A stretch of DNA of 49,312 bases from Defluviibacillus sp043739385. GTDB lineage: Bacteria > Pseudomonadota > Gammaproteobacteria > Burkholderiales > Burkholderiaceae_C. How positions within the stretch are numbered: position 1 is the first letter of the stretch; every line of letters starts with the position of its first letter. Made by a program: the position numbers and the translations under genes. The stretch spans positions 1-49,312 of the forward strand of contig JAYUED010000062.1 in assembly GCA_043739385.1 (NCBI GenBank), written 5' to 3'. Below, piece by piece: positions 33,118-41,040 of the stretch. The notes under the pieces were generated by a model. That model was not told where the DNA came from. It saw only the letters and a list, made by a program, of their open reading frames with translations, and did not search any database.

Positions 33118-35253
33118 TTATTGGGTTGCGCCTTCGGTGCTGTTGGTACTGGTACTGGTATTGGTACTGATACCGGTATTGGCTTCATTCGCGCGGCGCT
33201 GTGCCAGCTGCTGGTACCAGTCCAAACAACCTGGATTGGCCATCGTATCGCGGTTCACCACCTTTTCCAGCGGCTGGCCGAGCAGCAGTTTTTTGATGGG
33301 CAATTCCTGCTTTTTACCTGACAGCGTGCGCGGAATTTCAGCCACATGAAAGATATCGTTAGGCACAAAACGAGGACTTAACGCGACTTTGATGGCATTG
33401 TTCAGCTTGGTACGCAAGGCATCGTCCAGCGTCACGTCAGCGCGAAGCACCACAAACAGCGGCATATAGCTCTCACGCCCCAGGTACTCCAGATCGACCA
33501 CCATGCTGTCAAGCACCTCAGGCAGCGCTTCCACGGCGCTGTACAGCTCGCTGGTGCCCATGCGCAGGCCGTAGCGGTTGATGGTGGCGTCGCTGCGGCC
33601 ATAGATGATGCAGCCGCCCTCAGGCATGATCTTGAGCCAATCCCCATGCCGCCAGACTGGGCCGAGAGCCGCATCACTCATGCCTTCGGTACCGCGCGCA
33701 CCACGGCGACCATGGCCGGCCGGGTACATCTCAAAATAACTGGACAGGTAGCGCTCGCCGCTGGTGTCGCCCCACAAAAACAGCGGCATTGAAGGAATCG
33801 GCTGGCTGCAAATCAGCTCACCCACCTCACCCAGCACTGGCTTACCCGTCCCGTCCCAGGCCTCGACCGCACTGCCCATCATGCGGCACTGCATCTGGCC
33901 GGCTACCTGGGGCAGCTCAATGTTGCCACCAATAAAAGCGCCTGCGAAATCAGTACCGCCAGAGATATTGCACCACCAGATATCTGGCGTGCCGAGCTGC
34001 TTGAATTGATCCGTCCCCCACCGCTGCACGTCTTCACTCAGCGGCGACCCCGTGGTACCTAGGGCTCGGACGCGCTTCAAGCCAGAGTACGGCGTGAGGT
34101 CAACACCGGCTTTCATGCAATTGGCAAAGAAGGCTGCGCCTGCACCGAAGAAGGTAACGCCTAGGTCATCGACAAAGCGCCAGAGCGTCGTCCAGTCAGG
34201 TGCGTCTTTAGTGCCGCCGGGATTACCGTCGTAAATGCAACAAGTCGTGCCGTTAAGCAGGCCACCCACCTGTGAATTCCACATCACCCAGCCCGTGCTG
34301 CTGTACCAGTGGTAACGCTCACCGAACGAATTGGGCGCGTAGCTGCACCCCACATCGTTGTGCAACACCTTGAGCGCAAGCGCGACCACCACCGTACCGC
34401 CATGACCGTGAACAATGGGCTTGGGCAGGCCTGTGGTGCCACTGGAATACACAATCCACAGCGGATGGTCAAACGGGAGCCACAAGGGTTCAAAACGGGT
34501 AGTTTCAGCATCATTTCGGGCTGTTCCGCTGTCCAAACCAGCACAGTTTGCTATTGATTTAAGTGCATCCTGGTTGACCCCAAGGTTGCCGTGCATCAGC
34601 ACATGGCGCACGCTGGGCAAGGCTGCACACAACTCGGCGACAACGGCTGTACGGTCAAAGTCACGCCCGCCGTAGGTCACGCCATCACAGGCAATCAACA
34701 CTTTGGGCTCGATTTGCTTAAAGCGGTCAAGCACGGCAGCGGTGCCCATATCGGGCGCACAAATGCTCCACACGCCACCAATGCTGACTGTCGCCAAAAA
34801 TGCCACCATCGCCTCAGGGATATTGGGCAGATAGGCCGCCACCCGGTCCCCCGGTTGCACGCCCTGGGCTTGCAAGTGCAAAGCAAGAGACGCCACCTGT
34901 TGTCGTAGCATAGGCCAGCTCAGCGCGTGCTGCTCACCTTTTTCATTGCGACTGATGATGGCCAACAGCCCCGCCGCATCCGCCGGCGCCACGTGACGGA
35001 AAACCTGCTCGGCATAATTGACCTGTGCCCCCACAAACCACTGCGCGCCGGGCATCGTGTTGCGCGCCAGCACCGCGCTGTGTGGCGTGGGTGAGCGCAT
35101 GTCAAAGTAATCCCAGATGCTTTGCCAAAAAGCGTCCAAGTCCGTCACTGACCACTGCCACAGGGCGTCGTAGTTGTCGAAATGCAGGCCACGCGTGCGG
35201 GCCAGCCAGTCTTGATAGATACGGATTTGGGGGGTGTAAGGGGCTGAAGTCAT
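33118..35253 (-). CDS. aacS: Acetoacetyl-CoA synthetase
   Basis: A cytoplasmic ligase of 711 aa that makes acetoacetyl-CoA from acetoacetate, ATP and CoA. It has the N-terminal ACAS domain (FDNYDALWQWSVTDLDAFWQ), LWIVYSSGTTGLPKPIVHGHGG (about 262-283), the WNISGGTD-type motif as WWCNISGGTDFAG, and WRHGDWL...GRSDATINRYGLRMG near the C-terminus. Length and motifs separate it from acetyl-CoA synthetase. The start ATG has GAGA 6 nt upstream. The last 20 residues are a Thr/Ser/Asn repeat encoded by a GGTACT-type hexamer array, an extension not expected for the family. It links polyhydroxybutyrate and ketone body metabolism to acetyl-CoA. Confidence 0.94.
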   Translation of the reverse strand: MTSAPYTPQIRIYQDWLARTRGLHFDNYDALWQWSVTDLDAFWQSIWDYFDMRSPTPHSAVLARNTMPGAQWFVGAQVNYAEQVFRHVAPADAAGLLAIISRNEKGEQHALSWPMLRQQVASLALHLQAQGVQPGDRVAAYLPNIPEAMVAFLATVSIGGVWSICAPDMGTAAVLDRFKQIEPKVLIACDGVTYGGRDFDRTAVVAELCAALPSVRHVLMHGNLGVNQDALKSIANCAGLDSGTARNDAETTRFEPLWLPFDHPLWIVYSSGTTGLPKPIVHGHGGTVVVALALKVLHNDVGCSYAPNSFGERYHWYSSTGWVMWNSQVGGLLNGTTCCIYDGNPGGTKDAPDWTTLWRFVDDLGVTFFGAGAAFFANCMKAGVDLTPYSGLKRVRALGTTGSPLSEDVQRWGTDQFKQLGTPDIWWCNISGGTDFAGAFIGGNIELPQVAGQMQCRMMGSAVEAWDGTGKPVLGEVGELICSQPIPSMPLFLWGDTSGERYLSSYFEMYPAGHGRRGARGTEGMSDAALGPVWRHGDWLKIMPEGGCIIYGRSDATINRYGLRMGTSELYSAVEALPEVLDSMVVDLEYLGRESYMPLFVVLRADVTLDDALRTKLNNAIKVALSPRFVPNDIFHVAEIPRTLSGKKQELPIKKLLLGQPLEKVVNRDTMANPGCLDWYQQLAQRRANEANTGISTNTSTSTNSTEGATQ
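33145..33180 (-). repeat. Hexamer repeat encoding the aacS C-terminal tail
   Basis: Six units of GGTACT/GGTATT type (GGTACT, GGTACT, GGTATT, GGTACT, GATACC, GGTATT on the plus strand) encode a Thr/Ser/Asn-alternating tail of acetoacetyl-CoA synthetase. The same unit occurs at 6058-6087 and at the mnmG start. Confidence 0.6.
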
Positions 35254-35389
35254 ATGTCTCGCTTATGTCTCTTTTATTTTCTGAAGCTGGTCACCAGTGC
35301 AAATGATAAAGCGCAACGTCCATCCCTTCACCCGCCCAGTTTGTTTATATATAGTTGCAGGATTCATCCCCCATCCACAGGAATCTCTC

Positions 35390-35815
35390 ATGCGCATTTG
35401 GAAACAAGCTATTTCGATTGAAACTCTCACGGCTATCCACGTGAACACCGCCGTGTCACACCTCGGCATGGAGTTTTTAGAGGTGGGTGACGATTTCATC
35501 AAAGCCCGTATCCCTGTGGACAAACGCACCCACCAGCCCTATGGCCTGCTGCACGGTGGCGTGTCGGTGGTGCTGGCAGAAACGCTGGGTTCGTGCGGTG
35601 CGGCCAGTTGCGTACCGGACGGTTATCGTGCTGTGGGCCTGGACATCAACGCAAACCACCTCAAAGGCGTCTCCAGTGGCTGGGTAACGGGCATCACCCG
35701 ACCTGTCCATGTCGGCCGCACCACGCAGGTATGGCAAATCGACATGACAAATGATGCAGGTGAGTTGACCTGCGTATCACGCATCACCATGGCGGTGTTG
35801 GCGCCTAAGGCTTGA
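35390..35815 (+). CDS. Hotdog-fold acyl-CoA thioesterase (MenI/YdiI-like)
   Basis: A 141-aa single hotdog domain that hydrolyses a CoA thioester. HGG is at 55-57 and the catalytic Glu, E64 in VVLAETLGS, matches the E63 of E. coli YdiI. The C-terminal strand pair VWQIDMTNDAGELTCVSRIT is typical of PaaI/YdiI members. The start is ATG 35390 with AGGA about 8 nt upstream; a longer frame from 35297 has no support. It is divergent from acetoacetyl-CoA synthetase across 136 nt. The substrate could be a benzoyl-, phenylacetyl- or naphthoyl-CoA. Confidence 0.9.
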   Translation: MRIWKQAISIETLTAIHVNTAVSHLGMEFLEVGDDFIKARIPVDKRTHQPYGLLHGGVSVVLAETLGSCGAASCVPDGYRAVGLDINANHLKGVSSGWVTGITRPVHVGRTTQVWQIDMTNDAGELTCVSRITMAVLAPKA

Positions 35816-35847
35816 GTGAAAAATACCTGTTGAACAGCATCTAGACC

Positions 35848-36984
35848 ATGAGCGCACTGAAACGAATCCGCATTGCGGGCTTCAAGTCCATCAAACAGCT
35901 AGACCTGTCGCTGGGAAACCTGAACGTGCTGATAGGTGCGAACGGTGCAGGTAAAAGCAATTTCATCTCGGTATTTAAGCTGGTGAACGAGATAGCTGAA
36001 CAGCGGTTACAGCGGTTTGTGGGCTCAAATCCGGAACGTTTTTTGAGACACGGGCGGCGGGTGACGCCCATGCTGTCTGTGCAACTGGATTTTGGAGCCA
36101 ACGGCTATTCATTCAGGCTGTCACCATCAGAAAATCAATTGGTTTTTGACTACGAGCTGATGAGGTTTGATGGTAATTATGGCGTGCAGCAACGCTCATT
36201 GGGAGCAGGACATTTAGAGTCAAAATTGTCCGATCAATTGGTAGAGGGCCATCGCAATCAACTCATCGCCAGCTACGTTCTCCCAGCTATCAAAGACTGG
36301 CGTGTTTATCACTTTCACGATACCAGCGACCAAGCAGCCGTAAAACAAACCGGAGCCATTAACGTCAATCACTCGATCCGGCCTGATGCATCCAATCTGG
36401 CCGCTTTCTTGTACCTGCTCCAACAAAAGCATCCCAAAAGCTACCAACGCATTCGGAATACTGTTCGCTTAGTGGCCCCCTTCTTTGATGATTTTTCGCT
36501 GCGCCCTGACCCCTTGTCGCTCAACCAACAAGACATCCGCCTAGAGTGGCGCGAAGTCGGCTCGGACTATCCGTTCACGGCTTACCAACTCTCTGACGGC
36601 ACCTTACGGTTCATGTGCTTAGCAACTGTTTTGCTGCAACCCAATCCCCCCTCAACCATCATCATTGATGAACCTGAGTTGGGTCTTCACCCTTACGCGA
36701 TTGAGGTGCTAGCGGGCTTGTTGTGCAGTGTTTCGCAGAAAGTACAGCTGATCGTGTCCACCCAATCGGTGCCGCTGGTCAACCAGTTGGAGGCAGAGAA
36801 CCTGATCGTGGTCAACCACAGCAACGGCGAATCTGTATTCTCACGCCCTGATGTCGATGCGCTGCAAAGCTGGCTTGAGGATTACACGCTAGGCGAGCTG
36901 TGGGAAAAGAACATTCTGGGTGGCCGCCCTGGCGCACCGCCAGCGCCTGCACCACTTGACAACACCAACGGAGACGCGCCATGA
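35848..36984 (+). CDS. AAA/ABC-type ATPase (AAA_21), partner of a TOPRIM-like gene
   Basis: A 378-aa RecF/OLD-like ATPase. Walker A is GANGAGKS (30-37), the signature-like LSDGT is at 248-252, and Walker B is TIIIDEPELGLHP (270-282). The switch region STQSVPLVNQ has Gln where the usual His stands. The N-terminus ALKRIRIAGFKSIKQLDL is the classic first strand pair of the family. The Pro-rich tail (about 361-370) is low complexity. The stop overlaps the downstream DUF4276 gene by 4 nt. Such ATPase plus TOPRIM-like pairs resemble the OLD, PARIS and Septu type of antiphage module, in which the ATPase senses infection. A defence role here is inferred. Confidence 0.9.
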   Translation: MSALKRIRIAGFKSIKQLDLSLGNLNVLIGANGAGKSNFISVFKLVNEIAEQRLQRFVGSNPERFLRHGRRVTPMLSVQLDFGANGYSFRLSPSENQLVFDYELMRFDGNYGVQQRSLGAGHLESKLSDQLVEGHRNQLIASYVLPAIKDWRVYHFHDTSDQAAVKQTGAINVNHSIRPDASNLAAFLYLLQQKHPKSYQRIRNTVRLVAPFFDDFSLRPDPLSLNQQDIRLEWREVGSDYPFTAYQLSDGTLRFMCLATVLLQPNPPSTIIIDEPELGLHPYAIEVLAGLLCSVSQKVQLIVSTQSVPLVNQLEAENLIVVNHSNGESVFSRPDVDALQSWLEDYTLGELWEKNILGGRPGAPPAPAPLDNTNGDAP

Positions 36985-37649
36985 CGCGTGTGATCCTCGT
37001 AGTAGAGGGGCAAACCGAGGAAACTTTCGTCAATCAGGTGCTCGCCCCTGCGCTCAGTCTGGCGGGTATTTACATCACCGCCACACGCATCATGACCAGC
37101 CAGACTGCAACCCAAAAGTTCAAAGGTGGGTTGGTTAATTTTGAGCACCTTGATCGTGATGTGACTAAGTTGCTGAACAGCGATCAAAGGCGCTATGTCA
37201 GTTGCATGGTTGATCTGTACAAACTGCCCAACACGGCTCCAGGCTATGAGGAGGCAGCAGCGCAGAAAGACGCCTATGCAAAAGCCGAGGTGCTGCAGAA
37301 CAGTTGGACTGCACACTTTGCAAACCAAAGGTTCATTCCGTATGTGTAGCTCCACGAATTTGAAGCACTGCTGTATGCCCACCCCCCAGCAGCCTTGGCG
37401 GCAACAGGTCGCCAACAATTGGTAAAAGCCATGGAAGAGGCGTTGCTGCAGGTAGATGGCAACCCTGAGTTGGTGAACCAAACTCCTGCAGGAGCACCGT
37501 CCAAGCGGTTACTGGCCGCGTTTTCAGGCTATGAAAAAGTGCTGCATGGGGTACAAATAGCACAAGAAGTTGGTCTTCATGCCATGAGAGAGAAATGCGC
37601 GCATTTCGCAGCGTGGTACGCACAGTTGGCCTCGCTACAGGCGCTTTGA
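36981..37649 (+). pseudogene. DUF4276 (TOPRIM-like) gene interrupted by an in-frame amber codon
   Basis: The frame encodes 222 codons, the family's usual length, but codon 123 is TAG (37347-37349). The first part (122 aa) has the TOPRIM-like ILVVEGQTEE with E9 and the acidic MVDLYKLP with D78. After the stop the frame continues with LHEFEALLYAHP, then APSKRLLAAFSGYEKVLHG and a C-terminal HFAAWYAQL segment, all of which match my recollection of the family. The residue expected before LHEFEALL is Gln, and CAG to TAG is one transition. So the gene is either a fresh pseudogene, a suppressed stop or a sequence error. It starts inside the ATPase stop (4-nt overlap). Confidence 0.8.
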
Positions 37650-37691
37650 CTCTCCCAGCGAAGATCTATAGCGCAATAGCGCTACCTCATC

Positions 37692-38267
37692 CTATGCAAT
37701 ACCGTTGGTGGCCTCTTTGGCCATACGCTCGCTTTTCCAGTACACGTCGTCCCCGCCATCCATGCGATTCAGCACGCGAGCGAGTACAAACATCAGATCA
37801 CTCAAGCGGTTCAAATACTGGCGTGGCGTGTCTTTCAAGGCTTCGGCCTTTTCTAACGCCACTACGGCGCGCTCAGCTCTGCGGGCAACGGTGCGGCACA
37901 CATGGGCGAGAGACGCAGCGCGGGTACCTGCGGGCAGGATGAACTCTTGTAAGCGGGGCAGCGTAGCGTTGTGCTCGGCCAGCGCTTCGTCTAGCACCAG
38001 CAATGCCTCTGCTTTCAGCAACTCAAAACCAGGAATAGAGAGTTCACCGCCCAGGTTGAACAGCTGATGCTGCACCTCCACCAGCAGGTGGCGCACGTCA
38101 TCGGGCATGGGTTCGCACAGCAGGAGACCGATGTTGGAGTTCAGCTCGTCCACATCGCCCATGGCGTGAACGCGCAAACTGTCTTTGCTGACGCGAGTGT
38201 TGTCGCCCAAACCGGTACTGCCGTTGTCTCCGGTGCGGGTGGCGATTTGTGTAAGTCGGTTGCCCAT
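37692..38267 (-). CDS. pduO: PduO-type ATP:cob(I)alamin adenosyltransferase
   Basis: A 191-aa enzyme that transfers adenosyl from ATP to cob(I)alamin to give adenosylcobalamin. The N-terminal ATP site TRTGDNGSTGLGDNTRVSK (about 10-28) and HAMGDVDELNSNIG (about 34-47) are present, as is the family RRAERAVVAL helix with NRLSDLMFVLARVLN. The start is ATG 38267 with AAGG about 9 nt upstream. An apparent longer frame reaches into the divergent gene's region and is not needed. Adenosylcobalamin serves methylmalonyl-CoA mutase and diol dehydratases, none of which is in the window. Confidence 0.93.
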   Translation of the reverse strand: MGNRLTQIATRTGDNGSTGLGDNTRVSKDSLRVHAMGDVDELNSNIGLLLCEPMPDDVRHLLVEVQHQLFNLGGELSIPGFELLKAEALLVLDEALAEHNATLPRLQEFILPAGTRAASLAHVCRTVARRAERAVVALEKAEALKDTPRQYLNRLSDLMFVLARVLNRMDGGDDVYWKSERMAKEATNGIA

Positions 38268-38363
38268 ATGCTGGCCTTGGTAGAAAATGAAAATATTTAC
38301 CCCAATTGTCCTGCTTTCACCTTGCCCGCGCACAACTTGTGCATCCCCTAAGGAGACTACCCA

Positions 38364-39788
38364 ATGAACGCCCCTACGCACGCCGCTCACCTCATGCCCG
38401 ACATCAACCTGCGTACGGTGCCACAGGCCCTCGTTGACGCGCTCAAAGCCCGCTTTGGCGAGCGCTGCTCGACCGCGTTGGTGGTGCGCGAGCAGCATGG
38501 GCGTGATGAATCTTCGTTCGCCGCACCTCCGCCCTCTGCCGTGGTGTTTGCGCAGAGCACACAGGACGTAGCAGATACGGTAAAGCTGGCCAGTGCCTAC
38601 AGCGTGCCTATCATCCCGTTTGGTGTGGGCTCATCGCTAGAAGGGCATTTGCTAGCAGTACAAGGCGGTATCAGCTTGGACGTGTCCCGCATGAACAAAG
38701 TGCTGTCCATCAACGCCGAAGACCTGACGGTGACGGTCGAGCCCGGCGTGACGCGCAAGCAGCTCAATGAAGAAGTCAAATCTACCGGACTGTTTTTTCC
38801 GATTGATCCTGGTGCCGACGCTACGCTGGGCGGCATGAGTGCCACCCGCGCCAGCGGCACCAACGCCGTGCGCTACGGCACCATGCGCGAAAACGTGCTG
38901 GCACTGGAGGTAGTCACCGCCAGCGGCGAAGTGATTCACACGGGAAGTCGGGCCAAAAAGAGCAGCGCGGGCTACGACCTCACCCGCCTTATGGTTGGCA
39001 GCGAGGGCACGTTAGGGGTCATCACCGCAGTAACCGTCAAGCTGTACCCACTGCCTGAGGCTGTATCTGCGGCAATTTGCTCATTCCCCAGCATTGAAGC
39101 AGCGGTCCGCGCCACGATTCAAGTGATCCAAATGGGCATACCGATTGCACGGGTTGAACTGATCGACCACAACACGGTGCGCATGGTGAACGCGCACAGC
39201 AAGCTGGGCCTGCGTGAGGAGCCGATGTTGTTAATGGAGTTCCACGGCAGCCCAGCAGGCGTGAAGGAGCAAGCAGAACTGGTGCAAGAGATTGCGGCTG
39301 AATTCGGTGGCAATGCTTTCGAGTGGGCCACCACCCCGGAAGAGCGCACCCGGCTGTGGACAGCACGGCACAACGCCTACTTTGCCGCCATCCAAAGCCG
39401 CCCAGGCTGCCGCGCCATCAGCACCGACACCTGCGTACCGATTTCGCGCCTCGCAGACTGCTTGCTTGAATCCATTACTGAAGTCGACGCCAGCGGCATC
39501 CCTTACTTCCTTGTTGGTCACGTGGGTGATGGCAACTTCCACTTTGGCTATTTGATTGACCCGAATCTGCCTGAAGAGCGCGAGATTGCTGAAGCACTGA
39601 ACAATAAGCTGGTATCCCGTGCACTCAGCCTGGAAGGCACCTGCACCGGTGAGCACGGCATCGGGCTGCACAAGATGGATTTTTTGGTGACGGAAACAGG
39701 AGCCGGCGCAGTAGACATGATGCGCACTATCAAACGGGCGCTGGACCCGAAGAACATCATGAATCCAGGAAAGATTTTTACGCTTTGA
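38364..39788 (+). CDS. FAD-linked oxidase, D-lactate dehydrogenase/GlcD-like
   Basis: A 474-aa flavoprotein. The FAD-binding PCMH domain (about 56-235) carries VPIIPFGVGSSLEGH and DPGADATLGGM. The C-terminal cap domain carries the metal-site HVGDGNFHFGYL, EGTCTGEHGIGLHKM and KNIMNPGKIF. These fit cytochrome-linked D-lactate dehydrogenase or glycolate oxidase subunit D. No GlcE or GlcF genes follow, which favours a single-subunit D-lactate (or D-2-hydroxy acid) dehydrogenase. The start has AAGGAGA 8 nt upstream of ATG. Confidence 0.9.
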   Translation: MNAPTHAAHLMPDINLRTVPQALVDALKARFGERCSTALVVREQHGRDESSFAAPPPSAVVFAQSTQDVADTVKLASAYSVPIIPFGVGSSLEGHLLAVQGGISLDVSRMNKVLSINAEDLTVTVEPGVTRKQLNEEVKSTGLFFPIDPGADATLGGMSATRASGTNAVRYGTMRENVLALEVVTASGEVIHTGSRAKKSSAGYDLTRLMVGSEGTLGVITAVTVKLYPLPEAVSAAICSFPSIEAAVRATIQVIQMGIPIARVELIDHNTVRMVNAHSKLGLREEPMLLMEFHGSPAGVKEQAELVQEIAAEFGGNAFEWATTPEERTRLWTARHNAYFAAIQSRPGCRAISTDTCVPISRLADCLLESITEVDASGIPYFLVGHVGDGNFHFGYLIDPNLPEEREIAEALNNKLVSRALSLEGTCTGEHGIGLHKMDFLVTETGAGAVDMMRTIKRALDPKNIMNPGKIFTL

Positions 39789-39830
39789 CAGCACCGTAAA
39801 GGGCTACGGGCTGGGGATAAATAGAAGTCC

Positions 39831-39855
39831 CTGCGCTTACGCAACGTAAACGCAG
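39831..39855. terminator. Hairpin between convergent genes
   Basis: CTGCGCTTACG and CGTAAACGCAG form an 11-bp stem with one mismatch and a 3-nt loop, between the lactate dehydrogenase-like gene and the convergent lipoprotein gene. No T-run follows on either strand, so termination efficiency is doubtful. Confidence 0.35.
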
Positions 39856-39863
39856 TGCATGGC

Positions 39864-40739
39864 TTACTTGCGGCTCTTCGCTCCGGGAGCTGAAGTCTGC
39901 GATGGTGCCGCGCCACCATCTACACCCAAACGCCCACCACCACCAAGGCCCTGGCCATTAACGCTTTGGGCTTTGTAATTGCGCAGAGAAATCACCATCT
40001 GGTTGTACGCGTCCATGAAAGCCGCAGTAATCACCTTGCCTTGCGGGGTGTTGGAGTAGCTGCTTACGCCGCCGCCGCCCGCGCTACCGAACAACGCGCC
40101 AAAGCCGCCGATGTCCATCTTCGAGGCACTCCCCTCCGACGCTGCAATCTGCACGCCTGAGCGGTTGTCAATCATCGTCAGCAAGGCGCTGGCTTCGCGG
40201 GTTTTGGAGTTGGCGCCCATCGCACCCAGCAAGCGGCCTGCGCTACCGGGAATCAGACCACCAATGGCACCAACCATTCCCCCGGTATTTTGGTTAAAAA
40301 TGACTTCAGGCGACAAGCCATAGTCGGACGAAACCATCTGACCTTTGCCAAAATTGCTACCCTGGCGCATCTCACCACTGTCAGCCAGCGCACGTTCGCG
40401 GGACATGGCATTCATACCTGCAGCACTGCGCTCGACGATGATGAAACAGTTGGACTGCTGAATCATCAAACGCAGCAAACTGGCGGTGGGTGGCAGGTGA
40501 TATTCGTTCCGAAGAATGGTGTACCACCCTGCACTTTGGTTCTCGATCAGCGACACGGTTCCCAAAGCAGAATCACACTTTTCGAGTGCACTGTTGGCAT
40601 TGACGCTATTGGCACCACCCGCGCCGCCTGTAGCCACAGTTTTGGCGTCGGGTGCGCCCATTTTCATGTCGGAGGCCGCGCAAGCGGTTAACAGGGCTGC
40701 GCCCACAATCAGGGATAAGCGAGACAAGGTGAAGTGCAT
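39864..40739 (-). CDS. CsgG-like outer-membrane lipoprotein
   Basis: A 291-aa lipoprotein. The signal MHFTLSRLSLIVGAALLTAC ends in a lipobox with Cys20. The mature domain resembles CsgG/HfaB: a hydrophobic strand and CFIIVERSAAGMNAMSRERALADSG, followed by GADYLL-like SSDYGLSPEVIFN. The C-terminus is Gly- and Ser-rich (about 190-290), low complexity. CsgG proteins form nonameric export pores for curli; no other curli gene (csgA, B, E, F) is nearby, so this is an orphan homologue, possibly a stress-related lipoprotein. The start is the ATG at 40739 directly before the signal; an upstream in-frame ATG at 40844 is unlikely. Confidence 0.8.
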   Translation of the reverse strand: MHFTLSRLSLIVGAALLTACAASDMKMGAPDAKTVATGGAGGANSVNANSALEKCDSALGTVSLIENQSAGWYTILRNEYHLPPTASLLRLMIQQSNCFIIVERSAAGMNAMSRERALADSGEMRQGSNFGKGQMVSSDYGLSPEVIFNQNTGGMVGAIGGLIPGSAGRLLGAMGANSKTREASALLTMIDNRSGVQIAASEGSASKMDIGGFGALFGSAGGGGVSSYSNTPQGKVITAAFMDAYNQMVISLRNYKAQSVNGQGLGGGGRLGVDGGAAPSQTSAPGAKSRK

Positions 40740-41040
40740 AGTAAACCGATGAAACAAGGAGAAAGGCAGAAGACGACCCTGAGCCAAGAGGCGTCTTAAT
40801 CTGGCGAAATACGAGTCTATGCGTTGGGGGAGCACCACCCCCAAGGCCTAAATGTTCCATCGGTAATGAATCAGCAATGAATCGGGAATACTACCGAAAA
40901 CGGCATAAAGTTACCGGTCAACGTCCTGCTCGGCATGGATTTCCTGAGCGGCACAAGCCGCAAACATTGCCTGCACAGGGCGCCTGAGTGACGCAGCTTC
41001 CATGACAACTCAGCCTGCAATAAAATTCCCAATAGGCGTG
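40740..41040. other. 301-nt intergenic region between csgG-like gene and parB
   Basis: This gap holds the upstream region of the lipoprotein gene and the downstream end of parB. It contains a hairpin, TTGGGGG (40824-40830) with CCCCCAA (40838-40844), and two copies of AATGAATC spaced by 10 nt near 40864-40881. A minus-strand hairpin here could sit in the lipoprotein leader. I see no gene or clear promoter. Confidence 0.4.

Noticed and set aside
34526..34560. A TTGCTATTGATTT phrase inside aacS as a further copy of the Comamonadaceae-type repeat.
   Set aside because: It lies in coding sequence in an uninterrupted conserved frame and the match is short.
35430..35450. A CACGTG core near the start of the thioesterase gene that might be a parS site.
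   Set aside because: Only the central six bases match; the flanks disagree with the parS consensus at most positions.
37669..37684. A TAGCGC-AATA-GCGCTA hairpin between the DUF4276 gene and pduO as a terminator.
   Set aside because: The stem is only 6 bp and no T-run follows on either strand.
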